NCBI RefSeq assembly: GCF_018122625.2
Contig: NZ_JAGQFT020000002.1
Coordinates: 248,001-312,000 of the forward strand
DNA length: 64,000 bases
Source: Coralloluteibacterium stylophorae
Lineage (GTDB): Bacteria > Pseudomonadota > Gammaproteobacteria > Xanthomonadales > Xanthomonadaceae
Reading direction: 5' to 3'
The position numbers and the translations under genes are program-made. Below are positions 1 through 9,094 of the stretch, one piece after another. Position 1 is the stretch's first letter. Every line of letters starts with the position of its first letter. The notes beneath the pieces are model-generated. The model did no database searches. It was given only the letters and a program-made list of their open reading frames with translations, and was not told the origin of the DNA.

Positions 1-1384
1 TATTGGCCTGCACGCCGACGATGTGCCGCGCCTCCGCGGCCGACAGGGCGGCGGGCACCGGCTCGAAGGCGTAGACCTGCTGCAGGTCGATGATCGACGG
101 CCGGCCCGGCGGCTCGCCCGGCAGGTCGGTCTGCAGGTAGTCGAGGTAGAGCTCGGACGACGGTGCCATGACCACGTCGTGGCCCTGTTCTGCCGCCTCG
201 ATGCCGCCCTCGGTGCCGCGCCAGGACATCACCGTCGCCTCGGCCGGAAGGCCGCCTTCCAGGATCTCGTCCCAGCCGATCAGGCGCCGCTCGTGGGCGA
301 CGAGGAAGCGCTCGATCCGGGCCATGAACCAGCTCTGCAGCGCCGTCTCGTCCTCGACCCCGAGCGCGCGCATCCGCGCCTGCACGGCCGGCGAGTTCTC
401 CCACTGCCGCTTGAACGCCTCGTCGCCGCCGACATGGATGTAGCGCCCGGGAAAGAGTTCGATCACCTCGGCCAGCACGTTCTCGAGGAAGGCCAGCGTC
501 TCCTCCTCGACGTTGAACAGGTAGGGATGCACGCCCCAGTCGCTGGACACCGCGGTCGGTCCGGCGACGCTGCCGAGCGCGGGGTAGGCGGCGACCGCGG
601 CCTGCGCATGCCCCGGCATCTCGATCTCCGGGACCACGGTGATGTGGCGCGCGCTCGCGTAGGCCACGACCTCGCGGACCTGGTCCTGCGTGTACCAGCC
701 GCAGTAGGGGCGCGGCGTGCCGGTCGCGGGGTCGCGGCCGCCGTCGCCGGCGGGGATGCGGCAGCCGCCGACCTCGGTCAGGCGCGGGTAGCGCCTGATC
801 TCGATCCGCCAGCCCTGGTCGTCGGTCAGGTGCCAGTGGAAGACGTTGAGCTTGTGCAGCGCCATCGCGTCGAGCAGGGACTTGATCTCCTCGACCGACT
901 GCAGGTGGCGCGCCGAGTCCAGCATCAGCCCGCGCCAGGCGAAGCGCGGCGCGTCCTCGATCGCCACCGCCGGCATCCGGCCCTCGGCATCGAGGAGCTG
1001 CCAGAGGGTCACCGCGCCGTAGAAGAGCCCCGCCTCGGTGGCCGCCTCGACGCGCACGCCGGCTGCGTCGGCATGCAGCCGGTAACCCTCGCGGGGCCCG
1101 TCGGCCGCGGGTGCGAGGGTGAAGGTGATCGTGGCGCCGGCCCCGGGCGCGGCGTCGGCCTGGCCGCTGCGGCGCAGCAGGTCGGAGAAGAAGGCCGCGA
1201 CCCGCTCCGCCTCCGCACCCTCGGCGCGGAGGCGGGCGGGATCCACCGCCACGCGGCCGCCACCGAGCTCGACCCGCGCGGGCATGGGGATGAGCGCCGG
1301 CATGCGGGTTGGCGCGGCGCCGGACGCGGCGGCGCTGGCGAGACAGCCGAGGCAGAAGGCGAGGACGAGTCGGGACGGGCGCAT
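1..1384 (-). CDS. Beta-N-acetylhexosaminidase (GH20), 3' end cut by window edge
   Basis: Exported glycoside hydrolase family 20 enzyme that would release GlcNAc from the non-reducing ends of chitooligosaccharides. The start at 1384 gives a signal peptide (MRPSRLVLAFCLGCLASAAA). About 461 codons are visible before the left edge. Hallmarks seen, in order: LNVFHWHLTDDQGWR, a histidine-containing EIEMPGHAQAA segment, the catalytic Asp-Glu motif HVGGDE, then VMSWRGTEGG and GVQAN at the very edge (the family usually continues LWTE). It is the last gene of the minus-strand set glk, TonB receptor, hexosaminidase, so it probably feeds periplasmic GlcNAc to the transporter encoded divergently. The C-terminal part lies outside the window. 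Confidence 0.93.
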   Translation of the reverse strand, partial: MRPSRLVLAFCLGCLASAAASGAAPTRMPALIPMPARVELGGGRVAVDPARLRAEGAEAERVAAFFSDLLRRSGQADAAPGAGATITFTLAPAADGPREGYRLHADAAGVRVEAATEAGLFYGAVTLWQLLDAEGRMPAVAIEDAPRFAWRGLMLDSARHLQSVEEIKSLLDAMALHKLNVFHWHLTDDQGWRIEIRRYPRLTEVGGCRIPAGDGGRDPATGTPRPYCGWYTQDQVREVVAYASARHITVVPEIEMPGHAQAAVAAYPALGSVAGPTAVSSDWGVHPYLFNVEEETLAFLENVLAEVIELFPGRYIHVGGDEAFKRQWENSPAVQARMRALGVEDETALQSWFMARIERFLVAHERRLIGWDEILEGGLPAEATVMSWRGTEGGIEAAEQGHDVVMAPSSELYLDYLQTDLPGEPPGRPSIIDLQQVYAFEPVPAALSAAEARHIVGVQAN

Positions 1385-1414
1385 CGGGTGGACTCCGGTC
1401 GGGCCTGCAAACGC

Positions 1415-1440
1415 GACGGGCCTGGAAGTCCAGGCCCGTC
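1415..1440 (-). terminator. Hairpin between TonB receptor and hexosaminidase genes
   Basis: A perfect 11-bp inverted repeat, GACGGGCCTGG / CCAGGCCCGTC, with a 4-nt loop sits just after the receptor stop codon. It has only a weak T-run on the minus strand. It may attenuate rather than fully stop transcription into the hexosaminidase gene. Confidence 0.5.
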
Positions 1441-1461
1441 GTGGCGGTGCGGTGGTACGGA

Positions 1462-4122
1462 TCAGAACTTGAACTGCAGCGAGGCCATGTAGCGGCGGCC
1501 GGACTTGTACCTGCCCGCCGGCAGGCTCTTCTCGCCGAGGTACTGGAAGTACTCCTCGTCGAGCAGGTTCATCGCGTCCAGCGACAGCGACAGGTTGTCG
1601 TTGAAGGTCCAGCCGAAGCTCGCGCCGAGCTCGGCGTAGTCGTCGACGCTGGCCGGCGCCGCACCGGCCACGTAGCCGCCGGCCAGGTAGTGGCTGCGCC
1701 AGTTGTAGGTCAGGCGGCCGCTGAAGGGTCCCATCTCGTAGTAGGGGCTCAGCGCAACGCTGTTCTCGGACTGGTAGGGCAGCGGATCGCCGGTGTTGTT
1801 CTCGCCGTCGGCATAGGTGTAGTTCGCGGTGAGGCCGAAGCCGGTGTCGCCGAAGGGCTGCTGGTAGCTCAGGTTGAAGCCCTTGACCTCGCCGTCGCCG
1901 GCGTTGCGCGGGCGCTGGATGCTGTAGTCGCAGTAGCCGTCCGCGGTGCAGCCGTTGCTGCCGACCAGCGCCGCCCACGCGGCGGGGTCGTTGTCGCGGA
2001 TCGAGTTGTACTGGCGCTCGATCGTGGCGCTCGAGTCGATGTAGTTGGAGATGTCCTTGTAGAACACCGACGCCGCCAGCACCGCCTCGTCGGCGAAGTA
2101 CCACTCGGCCGAGACGTTGAAGTTGGTCGATTCGTACGGCGACAGGTCGGCGTTGCCGCCGCTGCCGGTGAGCTGGGTGTCGTTGAGGAAGGTGTTGTTC
2201 ACCATCTGGTTGTACGGTGCCCAGGCGATGACCTTGGCCGCGGCGAAGCGGTAGAGCACGTCGCCGCCGTTGTCGAGCACGACGTTGAGCGAGGGCAGCC
2301 AGAAGTCCTCGTCCTTGCTGCGCGTCTGCCACTTGCTGTCGAGGTCGTCGAGGGTCGGCGTGCCGCTGTAGACGAAGCCGCTGCCGTCGGTCTCGGACTT
2401 CACGTAGCGCAGGCCGACGTTGCCGCGGAACAGGTCGCTTCCGAAGTCGAACTGCGCGTAGCCCGCGGTGTTGGTCTGCTCCAGCGCCCAGGTGTTGTTG
2501 AGGTAGCTGGCCGGATCCGGGTTGTCGTAGTCCACCGGGCTGTTGCGGATCCAGTCGAGCACGTTGTCGCGGCCGACCTCGATGTGCTGGCCGTGGCTCG
2601 GGTGGAAGCCGTCGATGTCGGTGTAGCCGATGGTGCCGACGTCGGCGAGGGTGCCGACGGCGACGCCGCCGTAGACGTTGAGCGCGAAGCTCTCCTCGTG
2701 CCTGGCGCGGCGCACGCCGAAGCGCAGCTGGTTGAACACGCTGTCGAACTTCACGTTGAAGTCGAGCTGGCCGTACTCGTCCTCGCTTTCGGTCGAGAAG
2801 ATGCCGTTGTTGCCGAGCCAGCCGGTCGCGCCCCAGTTGGCCGGATCGCGCGAGGCCTCGACGTCGTCGAACTGCAGGCCGCGGTCGATGTCCCAGCTGA
2901 AGCCGCCGTTGTAGACCGGCTCGATGAAGAACTGCGCCAGGTCCCTGTTCTCGGACTCGGAGCGGCCGATCTGGCCGGACATGCCCCAGCCCTCGCCGTT
3001 GAAGCTGCCGCGCAGGTCGATGCCCTTGGTGGTGACCTCGGACTCGCGCACGTTGTTGTCGTAGATCACGGTGCCGCCGCCGGGCACGTCGCTGGCGGTC
3101 GAGTGGCCGCCGGTCACCACGCCGTCCGGGCCCTGCACCAGTTCGTCGACGGCGGCGCGGGTGCCGTCGTTCCAGGTCAGGAAGCTGTAGAGCGACTGGT
3201 TGTAGTTGTCGAAGTTCTCGCGGATGTAGAGGCCGCTGAGGTTGAACTCGAGCGCGTCGCTGGGCTTGAGCTGCAGGTTCACCACCGCGCTGTCGCGCTC
3301 GCGGTCCTGCTGGAACCAGGCGGCGTTGATCGAGTTCGGGACCTGCGCGTCGGGATCGAGCCCGCCGGCGGCGATCTGGTCGGCGACGTTGGGGAAGGAG
3401 GACGCCGGCGCGTAGCCGAACACCTCCAGGCCCCGGCGGTCGACGCGCTCCTCGTAGTGCTGCGCGGAGACCGCCACGCCGAAGGTCTCGGCCGGATTCT
3501 TCCAGCTGTAGAGCAGCGAGGCCGAGGGTTTCCCCTCGCTGGCCTGGTCGCTGTAGTTGTAGCCGACCGAGCCGGCGACCGAGTTGGCCTCCAGGTCGAG
3601 CGGCTGGCGGGTGTGCATCAGCACCGTGCCGCCGAGGCTGCCTTCCGGCAGCCGCGCCTCGGAGGACTTGATGACCTCCAGCCGGCCGAGGATTTCCGGG
3701 GCGAGGAGGGTGTAGTCGAAGCCGCGGTTGGGCTGCTCGCCGTAGAGCCAGATCGCCTGCGCGACCGGATGCCCGTCGAGGAAGGTCAGGTTGAGGCTCG
3801 GGTCGGTGCCGTCGATGCTGACGCGCTCGCCCTGGCCGAAGCGGCGGTCGAGCGACACGCCGGGGATCTGCGACATCGCCTCGGCGACGTTGGTGCTCGG
3901 GAATTCGCCGATGTCCTCGGCGGTGATCGCCTCGGAGATCGTGTCGTTGTAGCGCTTGGTATCGAGCGACTTCTCCAGGCTCGCGCGGATGCCGGTGACG
4001 ACGATGGTGTCGAGCTCGGTCGCGCGTTCCTGCGCGTCCGGCGTGGTCTGAGCGTGTGCCTGTGCCGCGATGCACAGCGCGGCGGTGACGGCGGCGGACA
4101 GCATGGATTTGCGGTGGTTCAC
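1462..4122 (-). CDS. TonB-dependent outer-membrane receptor
   Basis: Outer-membrane active-transport channel of 886 aa. It has a signal peptide ending AQAHAQ, then a plug domain near residues 40-170 beginning TELDTIVVTGIRASLEKSLD, and a long 22-strand-type barrel. The last residues (SLQFKF) end in the terminal Phe typical of outer-membrane barrels. The GTG start at 4122 has an upstream GAGGGC; an in-frame ATG at 4104 gives a 6-residue shorter leader. Its position between glucokinase and a GH20 hexosaminidase, divergent from a GlcNAc transporter and nagA, suggests uptake of GlcNAc or chitooligosaccharides. The substrate is inferred from context only. Confidence 0.92.
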   Translation of the reverse strand: MNHRKSMLSAAVTAALCIAAQAHAQTTPDAQERATELDTIVVTGIRASLEKSLDTKRYNDTISEAITAEDIGEFPSTNVAEAMSQIPGVSLDRRFGQGERVSIDGTDPSLNLTFLDGHPVAQAIWLYGEQPNRGFDYTLLAPEILGRLEVIKSSEARLPEGSLGGTVLMHTRQPLDLEANSVAGSVGYNYSDQASEGKPSASLLYSWKNPAETFGVAVSAQHYEERVDRRGLEVFGYAPASSFPNVADQIAAGGLDPDAQVPNSINAAWFQQDRERDSAVVNLQLKPSDALEFNLSGLYIRENFDNYNQSLYSFLTWNDGTRAAVDELVQGPDGVVTGGHSTASDVPGGGTVIYDNNVRESEVTTKGIDLRGSFNGEGWGMSGQIGRSESENRDLAQFFIEPVYNGGFSWDIDRGLQFDDVEASRDPANWGATGWLGNNGIFSTESEDEYGQLDFNVKFDSVFNQLRFGVRRARHEESFALNVYGGVAVGTLADVGTIGYTDIDGFHPSHGQHIEVGRDNVLDWIRNSPVDYDNPDPASYLNNTWALEQTNTAGYAQFDFGSDLFRGNVGLRYVKSETDGSGFVYSGTPTLDDLDSKWQTRSKDEDFWLPSLNVVLDNGGDVLYRFAAAKVIAWAPYNQMVNNTFLNDTQLTGSGGNADLSPYESTNFNVSAEWYFADEAVLAASVFYKDISNYIDSSATIERQYNSIRDNDPAAWAALVGSNGCTADGYCDYSIQRPRNAGDGEVKGFNLSYQQPFGDTGFGLTANYTYADGENNTGDPLPYQSENSVALSPYYEMGPFSGRLTYNWRSHYLAGGYVAGAAPASVDDYAELGASFGWTFNDNLSLSLDAMNLLDEEYFQYLGEKSLPAGRYKSGRRYMASLQFKF

Positions 4123-4232
4123 GGCCTTGCCCTCGTTGCTTGACGTGAAGGAATGCACCGGTCGACTGCTCCGGAACACGTTGACGGTCCCCGCCCGGCA
4201 CGCGCGTGGCGCGGCCGGCCGTTGTGTGTCCT

Positions 4233-4258
4233 GGAGCGGCTGAAGCCTCAGCCGCTCC
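4233..4258. repeat. REP-like palindrome overlapping the glk stop codon
   Basis: GGAGCGGCTGA / TCAGCCGCTCC with a 4-nt loop forms an 11-bp perfect stem. It shares the GGAGCGGCT-AGCC core with the other REP-like elements in this window. The TGA stop codon of glucokinase (4250..4248) lies inside the stem, so it could also terminate or stabilise the glk transcript ahead of the TonB receptor gene. Confidence 0.7.
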
Positions 4259-5276
4259 CGATCTGGTCGAGGTACCAGTGGGCCGCACCGATCACGCCCA
4301 GCTGCCCGTGCTCGACCACGCGCACGGGAATCCGCTGCAGGGCCTCGCGCATGGGGCCCTTGTTGAGGAAACGTTCGACGAAGCTGCTGGCGAGCAGGGC
4401 GTCGTGGATGCGCGGCAGGATCCCGCCGGCGAGGTAGACGCCGCCCTGGATGCCGTAGAGCAGGGCCATGTCGCCGACCACGCTGCCGAGCAGGCCGCAG
4501 AAGACCTCCACGGCCTCGCGGGCCAGCGCATCGCCCGCGGCCTGTGCCGCGGTGGTGATGGCATCGGGCGCGACATGCCGCGCCGGCTCGCCGCGCAGCG
4601 CAGCCAGCGCCGTATAGATGTTCACCAGGCCCGGCCCGGACAGCGCGTGCTCGATCGGCACGTGGCTGCGGTCGCGCATGAGTGCGCCGAGGAGCGCGAG
4701 TTCGAGCGGCGTGCCCGGCGCGAGGCCGGCCTGGCCGGCTTCGGTGGCGAGCACGGTGGCGCCGCGGCCGGTCGGGACCCAGACCGCGGCGCCGAGGCCG
4801 GTACCCGGGCCGACGACCAGGGTGGGGCCGGTGGGCGCGGTGTCCGGTCCGGCCAGCCGCGACACCGCACTGGCGTCGACGTAGGCGGCAGCGTGCGCCA
4901 CCGCCTCGAAGTCGTTGACCAGGCGGAAGTCCTCCAGGCCCAGGCGCACGCGGATGTCGGTCAGCGACAGGCGCCAGGGCAGGTTGGCGGTGATCACGCT
5001 GCCGTCGTCGAGCGCGTAGCCTGCGCTGGCGATCACCCCGCGGGTGATGCGCGCGCCGCCGAGGTCGCGGACGAAGGCCTCGAAGATCTCCGCCAGCCCC
5101 GGGTACTGCGCGCACACGAACTTGCGGTAGGCCAGCACCCGCACCGGGTGCAGCGGATCCGTGCCCGCCGAGACCAGCCCGAGGCGGACGTGGGTGCCAC
5201 CGACGTCCGCGGCGAGGAAGGACAGCCCGTCCGCGGAGCGTGCGTCGGTCGTGGGCTGGGCTGCGATCGCTGGCAC
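4248..5276 (-). CDS. glk: Glucokinase family sugar kinase
   Basis: Cytoplasmic ATP-dependent hexokinase of the bacterial Glk family (342 aa, close to the family norm). Visible motifs are the phosphate-binding segment FLAADVGGTHVRLGLV at the N-terminus, the sugar-contact/catalytic region LVNDFEAVAHA, and the second phosphate loop VVGPGTGLGAAVW. It starts with GTG at 5276, preceded by GGAG at good spacing. In this locus it probably phosphorylates GlcNAc and/or glucose after import, because no separate nagK is present. It is transcribed away from the transporter and regulator genes from a candidate promoter overlapped by an operator at 5347-5360. Confidence 0.9.
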   Translation of the reverse strand: MPAIAAQPTTDARSADGLSFLAADVGGTHVRLGLVSAGTDPLHPVRVLAYRKFVCAQYPGLAEIFEAFVRDLGGARITRGVIASAGYALDDGSVITANLPWRLSLTDIRVRLGLEDFRLVNDFEAVAHAAAYVDASAVSRLAGPDTAPTGPTLVVGPGTGLGAAVWVPTGRGATVLATEAGQAGLAPGTPLELALLGALMRDRSHVPIEHALSGPGLVNIYTALAALRGEPARHVAPDAITTAAQAAGDALAREAVEVFCGLLGSVVGDMALLYGIQGGVYLAGGILPRIHDALLASSFVERFLNKGPMREALQRIPVRVVEHGQLGVIGAAHWYLDQIGSG

Positions 5277-5332
5277 GTCGACTCCGGCGGTTGCGGCGCT
5301 GGCAGTGCGCCGTGGACTCAGGTGTGACCGGA

Positions 5333-5361
5333 GTCTCGGCGGATGCTGACAACGATGTCAA
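5333..5361 (-). promoter_or_regulatory. Candidate promoter of glk
   Basis: On the minus strand a perfect -35 hexamer TTGACA (5361..5356) is followed 17 nt later by CGAGAC, a poor -10. The -35 box lies inside the LacI-like palindrome, so repressor binding there would block RNA polymerase. The weak -10 keeps confidence low. Confidence 0.4.
5347..5360. promoter_or_regulatory. LacI-type operator upstream of glk
   Basis: TGACAACGATGTCA is a near-perfect palindrome (TGACA-N4-TGTCA), the shape expected for a LacI-family repressor site. It sits in the divergent region, 71 bp before the glk start. The LacI-family gene at 6953 is the obvious candidate to bind it. Confidence 0.65.
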
Positions 5362-5558
5362 CGGCCGATCACGAGATCGCAACATCACCCTGGCAGGCCC
5401 GGCGGCGCCGGCGGTGTAATCACGGGACACGCGCGCCGCGGTCCTCTCGCTCCAACGCGTCGGCGCAGGTTCGGGCATTGGAGCACGGTGGCTTCCCTTC
5501 GCGCTGCAGCACCGCTTCGGCGCACCCGGGTGCCGCAACGGGCGTCCTGCCGTCCCGC

Positions 5559-5587
5559 TTGACGGCATCGTCGTGACAACGTTATCT
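5559..5587 (+). promoter_or_regulatory. Promoter and overlapping LacI-type operator for the nag genes
   Basis: TTGACG (5559-5564), a 17-nt spacer and TTATCT (5582-5587) make a plausible sigma70 promoter ahead of the transporter gene. The sequence TGACAACGTTATCT (5574-5587) matches the palindrome TGACAACGTTGTCA apart from its right end and covers the spacer and -10 box. That is a classic repressor arrangement. The rest of the 375-bp gap 5277-5651 shows no other feature I can support. Confidence 0.6.
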
Positions 5588-5651
5588 CGTGCATCGAACA
5601 CACGATCGTCATCGCGACGCCCGTGCTCCCCGAGAACGCCGGAGCCCACGC

Positions 5652-6941
5652 ATGAACGCCATCGACGCCACCCCCGCTGCGCTCGCCCGTCCCGCCAGTT
5701 CGCTGGCGACGGTGGGCGTGCTGTTCTTCGTGATCGGGTTCTTCACCTGGATCAACGGGCCGCTGATCACCTTCGTGCAGCTCGCGTTCGAGCTCGACGA
5801 GGTCAACGCCTTCCTGGTGCTGATGGTGTTCTACCTGTCCTACTTCTTCCTCGCCCTGCCGGCCGCCGCGCTGCTGAAGGTCACCGGCATGAAGAAGGGG
5901 CTGGCGCTGAGCCTGGCGGTGATGGCCTGCGGCGCGGCGGTGTTCGGCGAGTTCGCGACCCGGCGCTGGTATCCCGGTGCGCTGTCGGGCCTGTTCGTGA
6001 TCGGTGGCGGCCTGGCGCTGCTGCAGACCGCGGTCAATCCCTACGTCAGCATCCTCGGCCCGATCGATACCGCGGCGCGCCGCATCGCGCTGATGGGCAT
6101 CTGCAACAAGGTGGCGGGCATGCTCGCGCCGATCGTGATCGGCACCTTCGTGCTGCACGGCATCGGCGACCTCGCCGCCGAGGCGGCCTCGGCGGATGCC
6201 GCCACGCGCGCGGCGCTGCTGGCCGAGTTCGCGGCCAAGATCCATCTGCCCTACATGGTGATGGCCGGGGTGCTGCTGGTGATCGCGCTCGGGGTGCTCG
6301 TGTCGCCGCTGCCGGAGATCAGCGCGGCCGCCGCCAACGCCGTGCCTGTCGCGTCCGGCGGAGCCGCGCCACGTGCGAGCATCTTCGCCTTCCCGCACCT
6401 GTGGCTCGGCGTGCTGTGCCTGTTCACCTATGTCGGCGTCGAGGTCATGGCCGGCGATGCCATCGGCACCTACGGCCGCGCGCTCGACCTGCCGCTGGAC
6501 CGCACCAAGTTCTTCACCTCGTTCACCCTCGGCGCGATGCTGGTCGGCTACCTGGTCGGGCTGGTGGCGATCCCGCGGCTGGTCTCGCAGTCGCGCTACC
6601 TGGCGTTCTCGGCGGTGCTGGGCGTGGTGTTCGCGGCCTGCGCCTTCCTCACCCGCGGCTACCTGTCGGTGGGCTTCGTCGCCGCGCTGGGCTTCGCCAA
6701 CGCGATGATGTGGCCGGCGATCTTCCCGCTGGCGATCAAGGGACTGGGCCGCTTCACCGAGACCGGCTCGGCGCTGCTGGTGATGGGCATCGCCGGCGGC
6801 GCGATCGTGCCGCAGGCCTTCGCCGTGCTGAAGCAGCACTTCGACTTCCAGCTGGTGTTCCTGCTGGTGATGGCGCCCTGCTACCTCTACATCCTGTTCT
6901 ATGCGCTGCGCGGCCACCGCGTCGGGCTCGGTCGCGCCTGA
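5652..6941 (+). CDS. nagP: NagP-type sugar MFS transporter (FucP family)
   Basis: Inner-membrane proton-coupled sugar permease of 429 aa with about 12 hydrophobic segments. The N-terminus VGVLFFVIGFFTWINGPLI and the later GGGLALLQTAVNPYVSILG are typical of the FucP/NagP/glucose-galactose transporter family. I chose the ATG at 5652 because it places the first membrane segment near residue 20; upstream in-frame codons encode only Arg/His-rich sequence. As the first gene of the plus-strand set with a LacI regulator, an SIS deaminase and nagA, it most likely imports GlcNAc. It is preceded by a promoter with an overlapping operator. Confidence 0.9.
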   Translation: MNAIDATPAALARPASSLATVGVLFFVIGFFTWINGPLITFVQLAFELDEVNAFLVLMVFYLSYFFLALPAAALLKVTGMKKGLALSLAVMACGAAVFGEFATRRWYPGALSGLFVIGGGLALLQTAVNPYVSILGPIDTAARRIALMGICNKVAGMLAPIVIGTFVLHGIGDLAAEAASADAATRAALLAEFAAKIHLPYMVMAGVLLVIALGVLVSPLPEISAAAANAVPVASGGAAPRASIFAFPHLWLGVLCLFTYVGVEVMAGDAIGTYGRALDLPLDRTKFFTSFTLGAMLVGYLVGLVAIPRLVSQSRYLAFSAVLGVVFAACAFLTRGYLSVGFVAALGFANAMMWPAIFPLAIKGLGRFTETGSALLVMGIAGGAIVPQAFAVLKQHFDFQLVFLLVMAPCYLYILFYALRGHRVGLGRA

Positions 6942-6952
6942 CTTCGCGCATC

Positions 6953-8050
6953 ATGGGGACCTCCCTCGCCAGCAAAGATGCCGCCGTGCGCAGACCCACC
7001 ATCAAGGACGTCGCCGAGCGCGCCAAGGTCTCGCTGAAGACCGTCTCGCGGGTCATCAACAACGAGCCCTCGGTGATGCAGGCCACGCGCACGCGCGTGC
7101 TGCACGCGATCGCCGAACTCGACTACGAACCGGATCCGTCCGCGCGCAACCTGCGCAGCGGCACGCCCTTCGTGATCGGGCTGGTCTACGACAACCCCAA
7201 CCCGTACCACATCATCGGCGTGCAGAACGGCGTGCTCGCCGCCTGCCGCGAGACCGGCTTCGGCCTGCAGATCCATCCCTGCGACTCGACCTCGCCGCTG
7301 CTGGTCGAGGAGCTGATCGAATGGGTGCAGCGCTCGCGCCTGGCCGGCCTGGTGCTGACCGCGCCGATGTCCGAACGCGTGGAGGTCACCGGCGCGCTCG
7401 CCGCGCGCGGCATCCCGCTGGTGCGCATCATCGCGGCGACCGAGGATCCGCAGGACGGCCAGGCCTGCGTCTACGTCGACGACAACGACGCCGCCTACGA
7501 GATCACCGAGCACCTGATCCAGCTCGGCCACCAGCGCATCGGCTTCCTGTGGGGCGGCACCCTGCATCGCTCCAGCCAGGAGCGCTACGACGGCTACGCG
7601 CGCGCGCTGGCCGACTACGGCATCACCCTCGACAAGCACCTGGTGGTGCAGGGCGACTACACCTTCGACGACGGCTTCCGCGGCGCGCGCCGCCTGCTGG
7701 CGCTGCGCGATCCGCCGACCGCGATCTTCGGCTCCAACGACGAGATCGCGGCGGGCGTGCTCGCCGCGGCCAAGTCGGCGGGCATGAACGTGCCCTACGA
7801 CCTGTCGATCGCCGGCTTCGAGGACAGCCCGTTCTCGCGCCAGTCCTGGCCGCCGCTGACCACCGCCAAGCAGGCGACCGAGGAGATCGCGCGCCACGCC
7901 GCGAGGCTGCTGATCGGACGCCTGCGCGAGGACGCCTACGCCGATGCGTCGGTGGCCATCCACAACAAGGGCTTCGTGCCGCAGCTGGTGGTGCGCGGCT
8001 CGACCGCCCCCATGCGCCCGCGCGAGGCGCGTCCACCCACGCCAGCCTAG
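6953..8050 (+). CDS. nagR: LacI-family transcriptional regulator (probable NagR)
   Basis: DNA-binding repressor of 365 aa. The N-terminal LacI helix-turn-helix (PTIKDVAERAKVSLKTVSRV, about residues 15-34) and hinge helix region (PSARNLRSG) are followed by a periplasmic-binding-protein-like effector domain containing VYVDDNDAAYEITEHLIQLG and FGSNDEIAAGVL. ATG at 6953 is used; a GTG 33 nt downstream would remove a short leader. It lies 11 nt after the transporter stop. It probably binds the two TGACAACG-type palindromes in the glk/nagP divergent region, with a GlcNAc-derived phosphate as likely inducer (inference). Confidence 0.92.
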   Translation: MGTSLASKDAAVRRPTIKDVAERAKVSLKTVSRVINNEPSVMQATRTRVLHAIAELDYEPDPSARNLRSGTPFVIGLVYDNPNPYHIIGVQNGVLAACRETGFGLQIHPCDSTSPLLVEELIEWVQRSRLAGLVLTAPMSERVEVTGALAARGIPLVRIIAATEDPQDGQACVYVDDNDAAYEITEHLIQLGHQRIGFLWGGTLHRSSQERYDGYARALADYGITLDKHLVVQGDYTFDDGFRGARRLLALRDPPTAIFGSNDEIAAGVLAAAKSAGMNVPYDLSIAGFEDSPFSRQSWPPLTTAKQATEEIARHAARLLIGRLREDAYADASVAIHNKGFVPQLVVRGSTAPMRPREARPPTPA

Positions 8051-8062
8051 GTCCCGTCCTCC

Positions 8063-9094
8063 ATGTCCGACCCCCTCTCCACGCGCGCGACGCTGATGTT
8101 CCAGGAAGCGGCCGAGGCGGCCGACGTCGTCGAGCGCCAGTTCGCGCGCAACGGCGAGCGCGTGGAGGCGCTCGCCGCGCGCCTGCGCCAGGCGCCGCCG
8201 CCGTTCGTGGCGACCTGCGCACGCGGCAGTTCGGACCACGCGGCGACCTACGCCAAGTACCTGATCGAGACCCGGCTCGGCGTGGTGACCGCTTCGGCCT
8301 CGCCGTCGGTGGGCTCGGTCTACGCCAGTCCGCTGAAGCTCGCCGGGGCGCTGTTCATCGCCATCTCGCAGTCCGGCAAGAGCCCCGACCTGCTGCGCAA
8401 TGCCGAGGCCGCGCGCGCCGGCGGTGCGCACGTGGTGGCGATCGTCAACGTCGAGGACTCGCCGCTGGCCGCGCTGGCCGACACCGTGCTGCCCCTGCAC
8501 GCCGGCCCCGAACGCAGCGTGGCCGCGACCAAGAGCTACATCGCGTCGCTGGCCGCGGTGCTGCAGCTGGTGGCGGCGTGGAGCGGCGACCCCGGGCTGC
8601 ACGCCGCCCTCGAGGCCCTGCCGCAGGCCCTGCGCACGGCCTGGCAGAGCGACTGGAGCGGCCTCGCCGACGGGCTGGTGGACGCCCGCAACCTGTTCGT
8701 GCTCGGCCGCGGGCTCGGGCTCGGCATCGCCCAGGAGGCGGCGCTGAAGTTCAAGGAGACCTGCGGCCTGCACGCCGAGGCCTACAGCGCCGCCGAGGTC
8801 CGCCACGGACCGATGGCGCTGGTCGGCCCCGGCTTCCCGGTGCTGTGCTTCGCGCAGCCCGACGACACCGAGGCCGGCACCCTGGCCCTGGCCGAGGAGT
8901 TCCGCGGCCGCGGCGCGCAGGTGTGGGTCGCCTCCGCCCGCGGCGACCTGGCGCTCGCGGCCGCGCCGCATCCGGCCTGCGCGCCGCTGCTGGCGATCCA
9001 GAGCTTCTATCGCGCGATCGAGACGCTGGCGCGGCGGCGCGGACTCGATCCCGATCTGCCGCCGCACCTCAACAAGGTCACGGAGACGGTGTGA
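8063..9094 (+). CDS. SIS-domain glucosamine-6-phosphate deaminase (NagB-II type)
   Basis: Cytoplasmic protein of 343 aa with two SIS sugar-phosphate isomerase domains. ATCARGSSDHAATYAKY and ISQSGKSPDLL are in the first. ERSVAATKSYIASLA carries the Ser/Thr-rich phosphate-binding region, and ALKFKETCGLHAEAYSAAEV and HGPMALVGPGFPVL are in the second. There is no glutamine amidotransferase domain, so it is not GlmS itself. In NAG loci this family replaces the classical NagB and converts glucosamine-6-phosphate to fructose-6-phosphate plus ammonia. Its stop overlaps the nagA start by one base, so the two are translationally coupled. Confidence 0.88.
   Translation: MSDPLSTRATLMFQEAAEAADVVERQFARNGERVEALAARLRQAPPPFVATCARGSSDHAATYAKYLIETRLGVVTASASPSVGSVYASPLKLAGALFIAISQSGKSPDLLRNAEAARAGGAHVVAIVNVEDSPLAALADTVLPLHAGPERSVAATKSYIASLAAVLQLVAAWSGDPGLHAALEALPQALRTAWQSDWSGLADGLVDARNLFVLGRGLGLGIAQEAALKFKETCGLHAEAYSAAEVRHGPMALVGPGFPVLCFAQPDDTEAGTLALAEEFRGRGAQVWVASARGDLALAAAPHPACAPLLAIQSFYRAIETLARRRGLDPDLPPHLNKVTETV

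Noticed and set aside
1309-4143. Long plus-strand open frame opposite the TonB receptor gene
   Set aside because: Composition is dominated by Val, Ala, Arg and Gly with no motifs; it is the antisense shadow expected in a very GC-rich genome.
8063-9094. Calling the SIS protein GlmS
   Set aside because: It lacks the N-terminal glutamine amidotransferase domain and is coupled to nagA, so a deaminase role is more likely.
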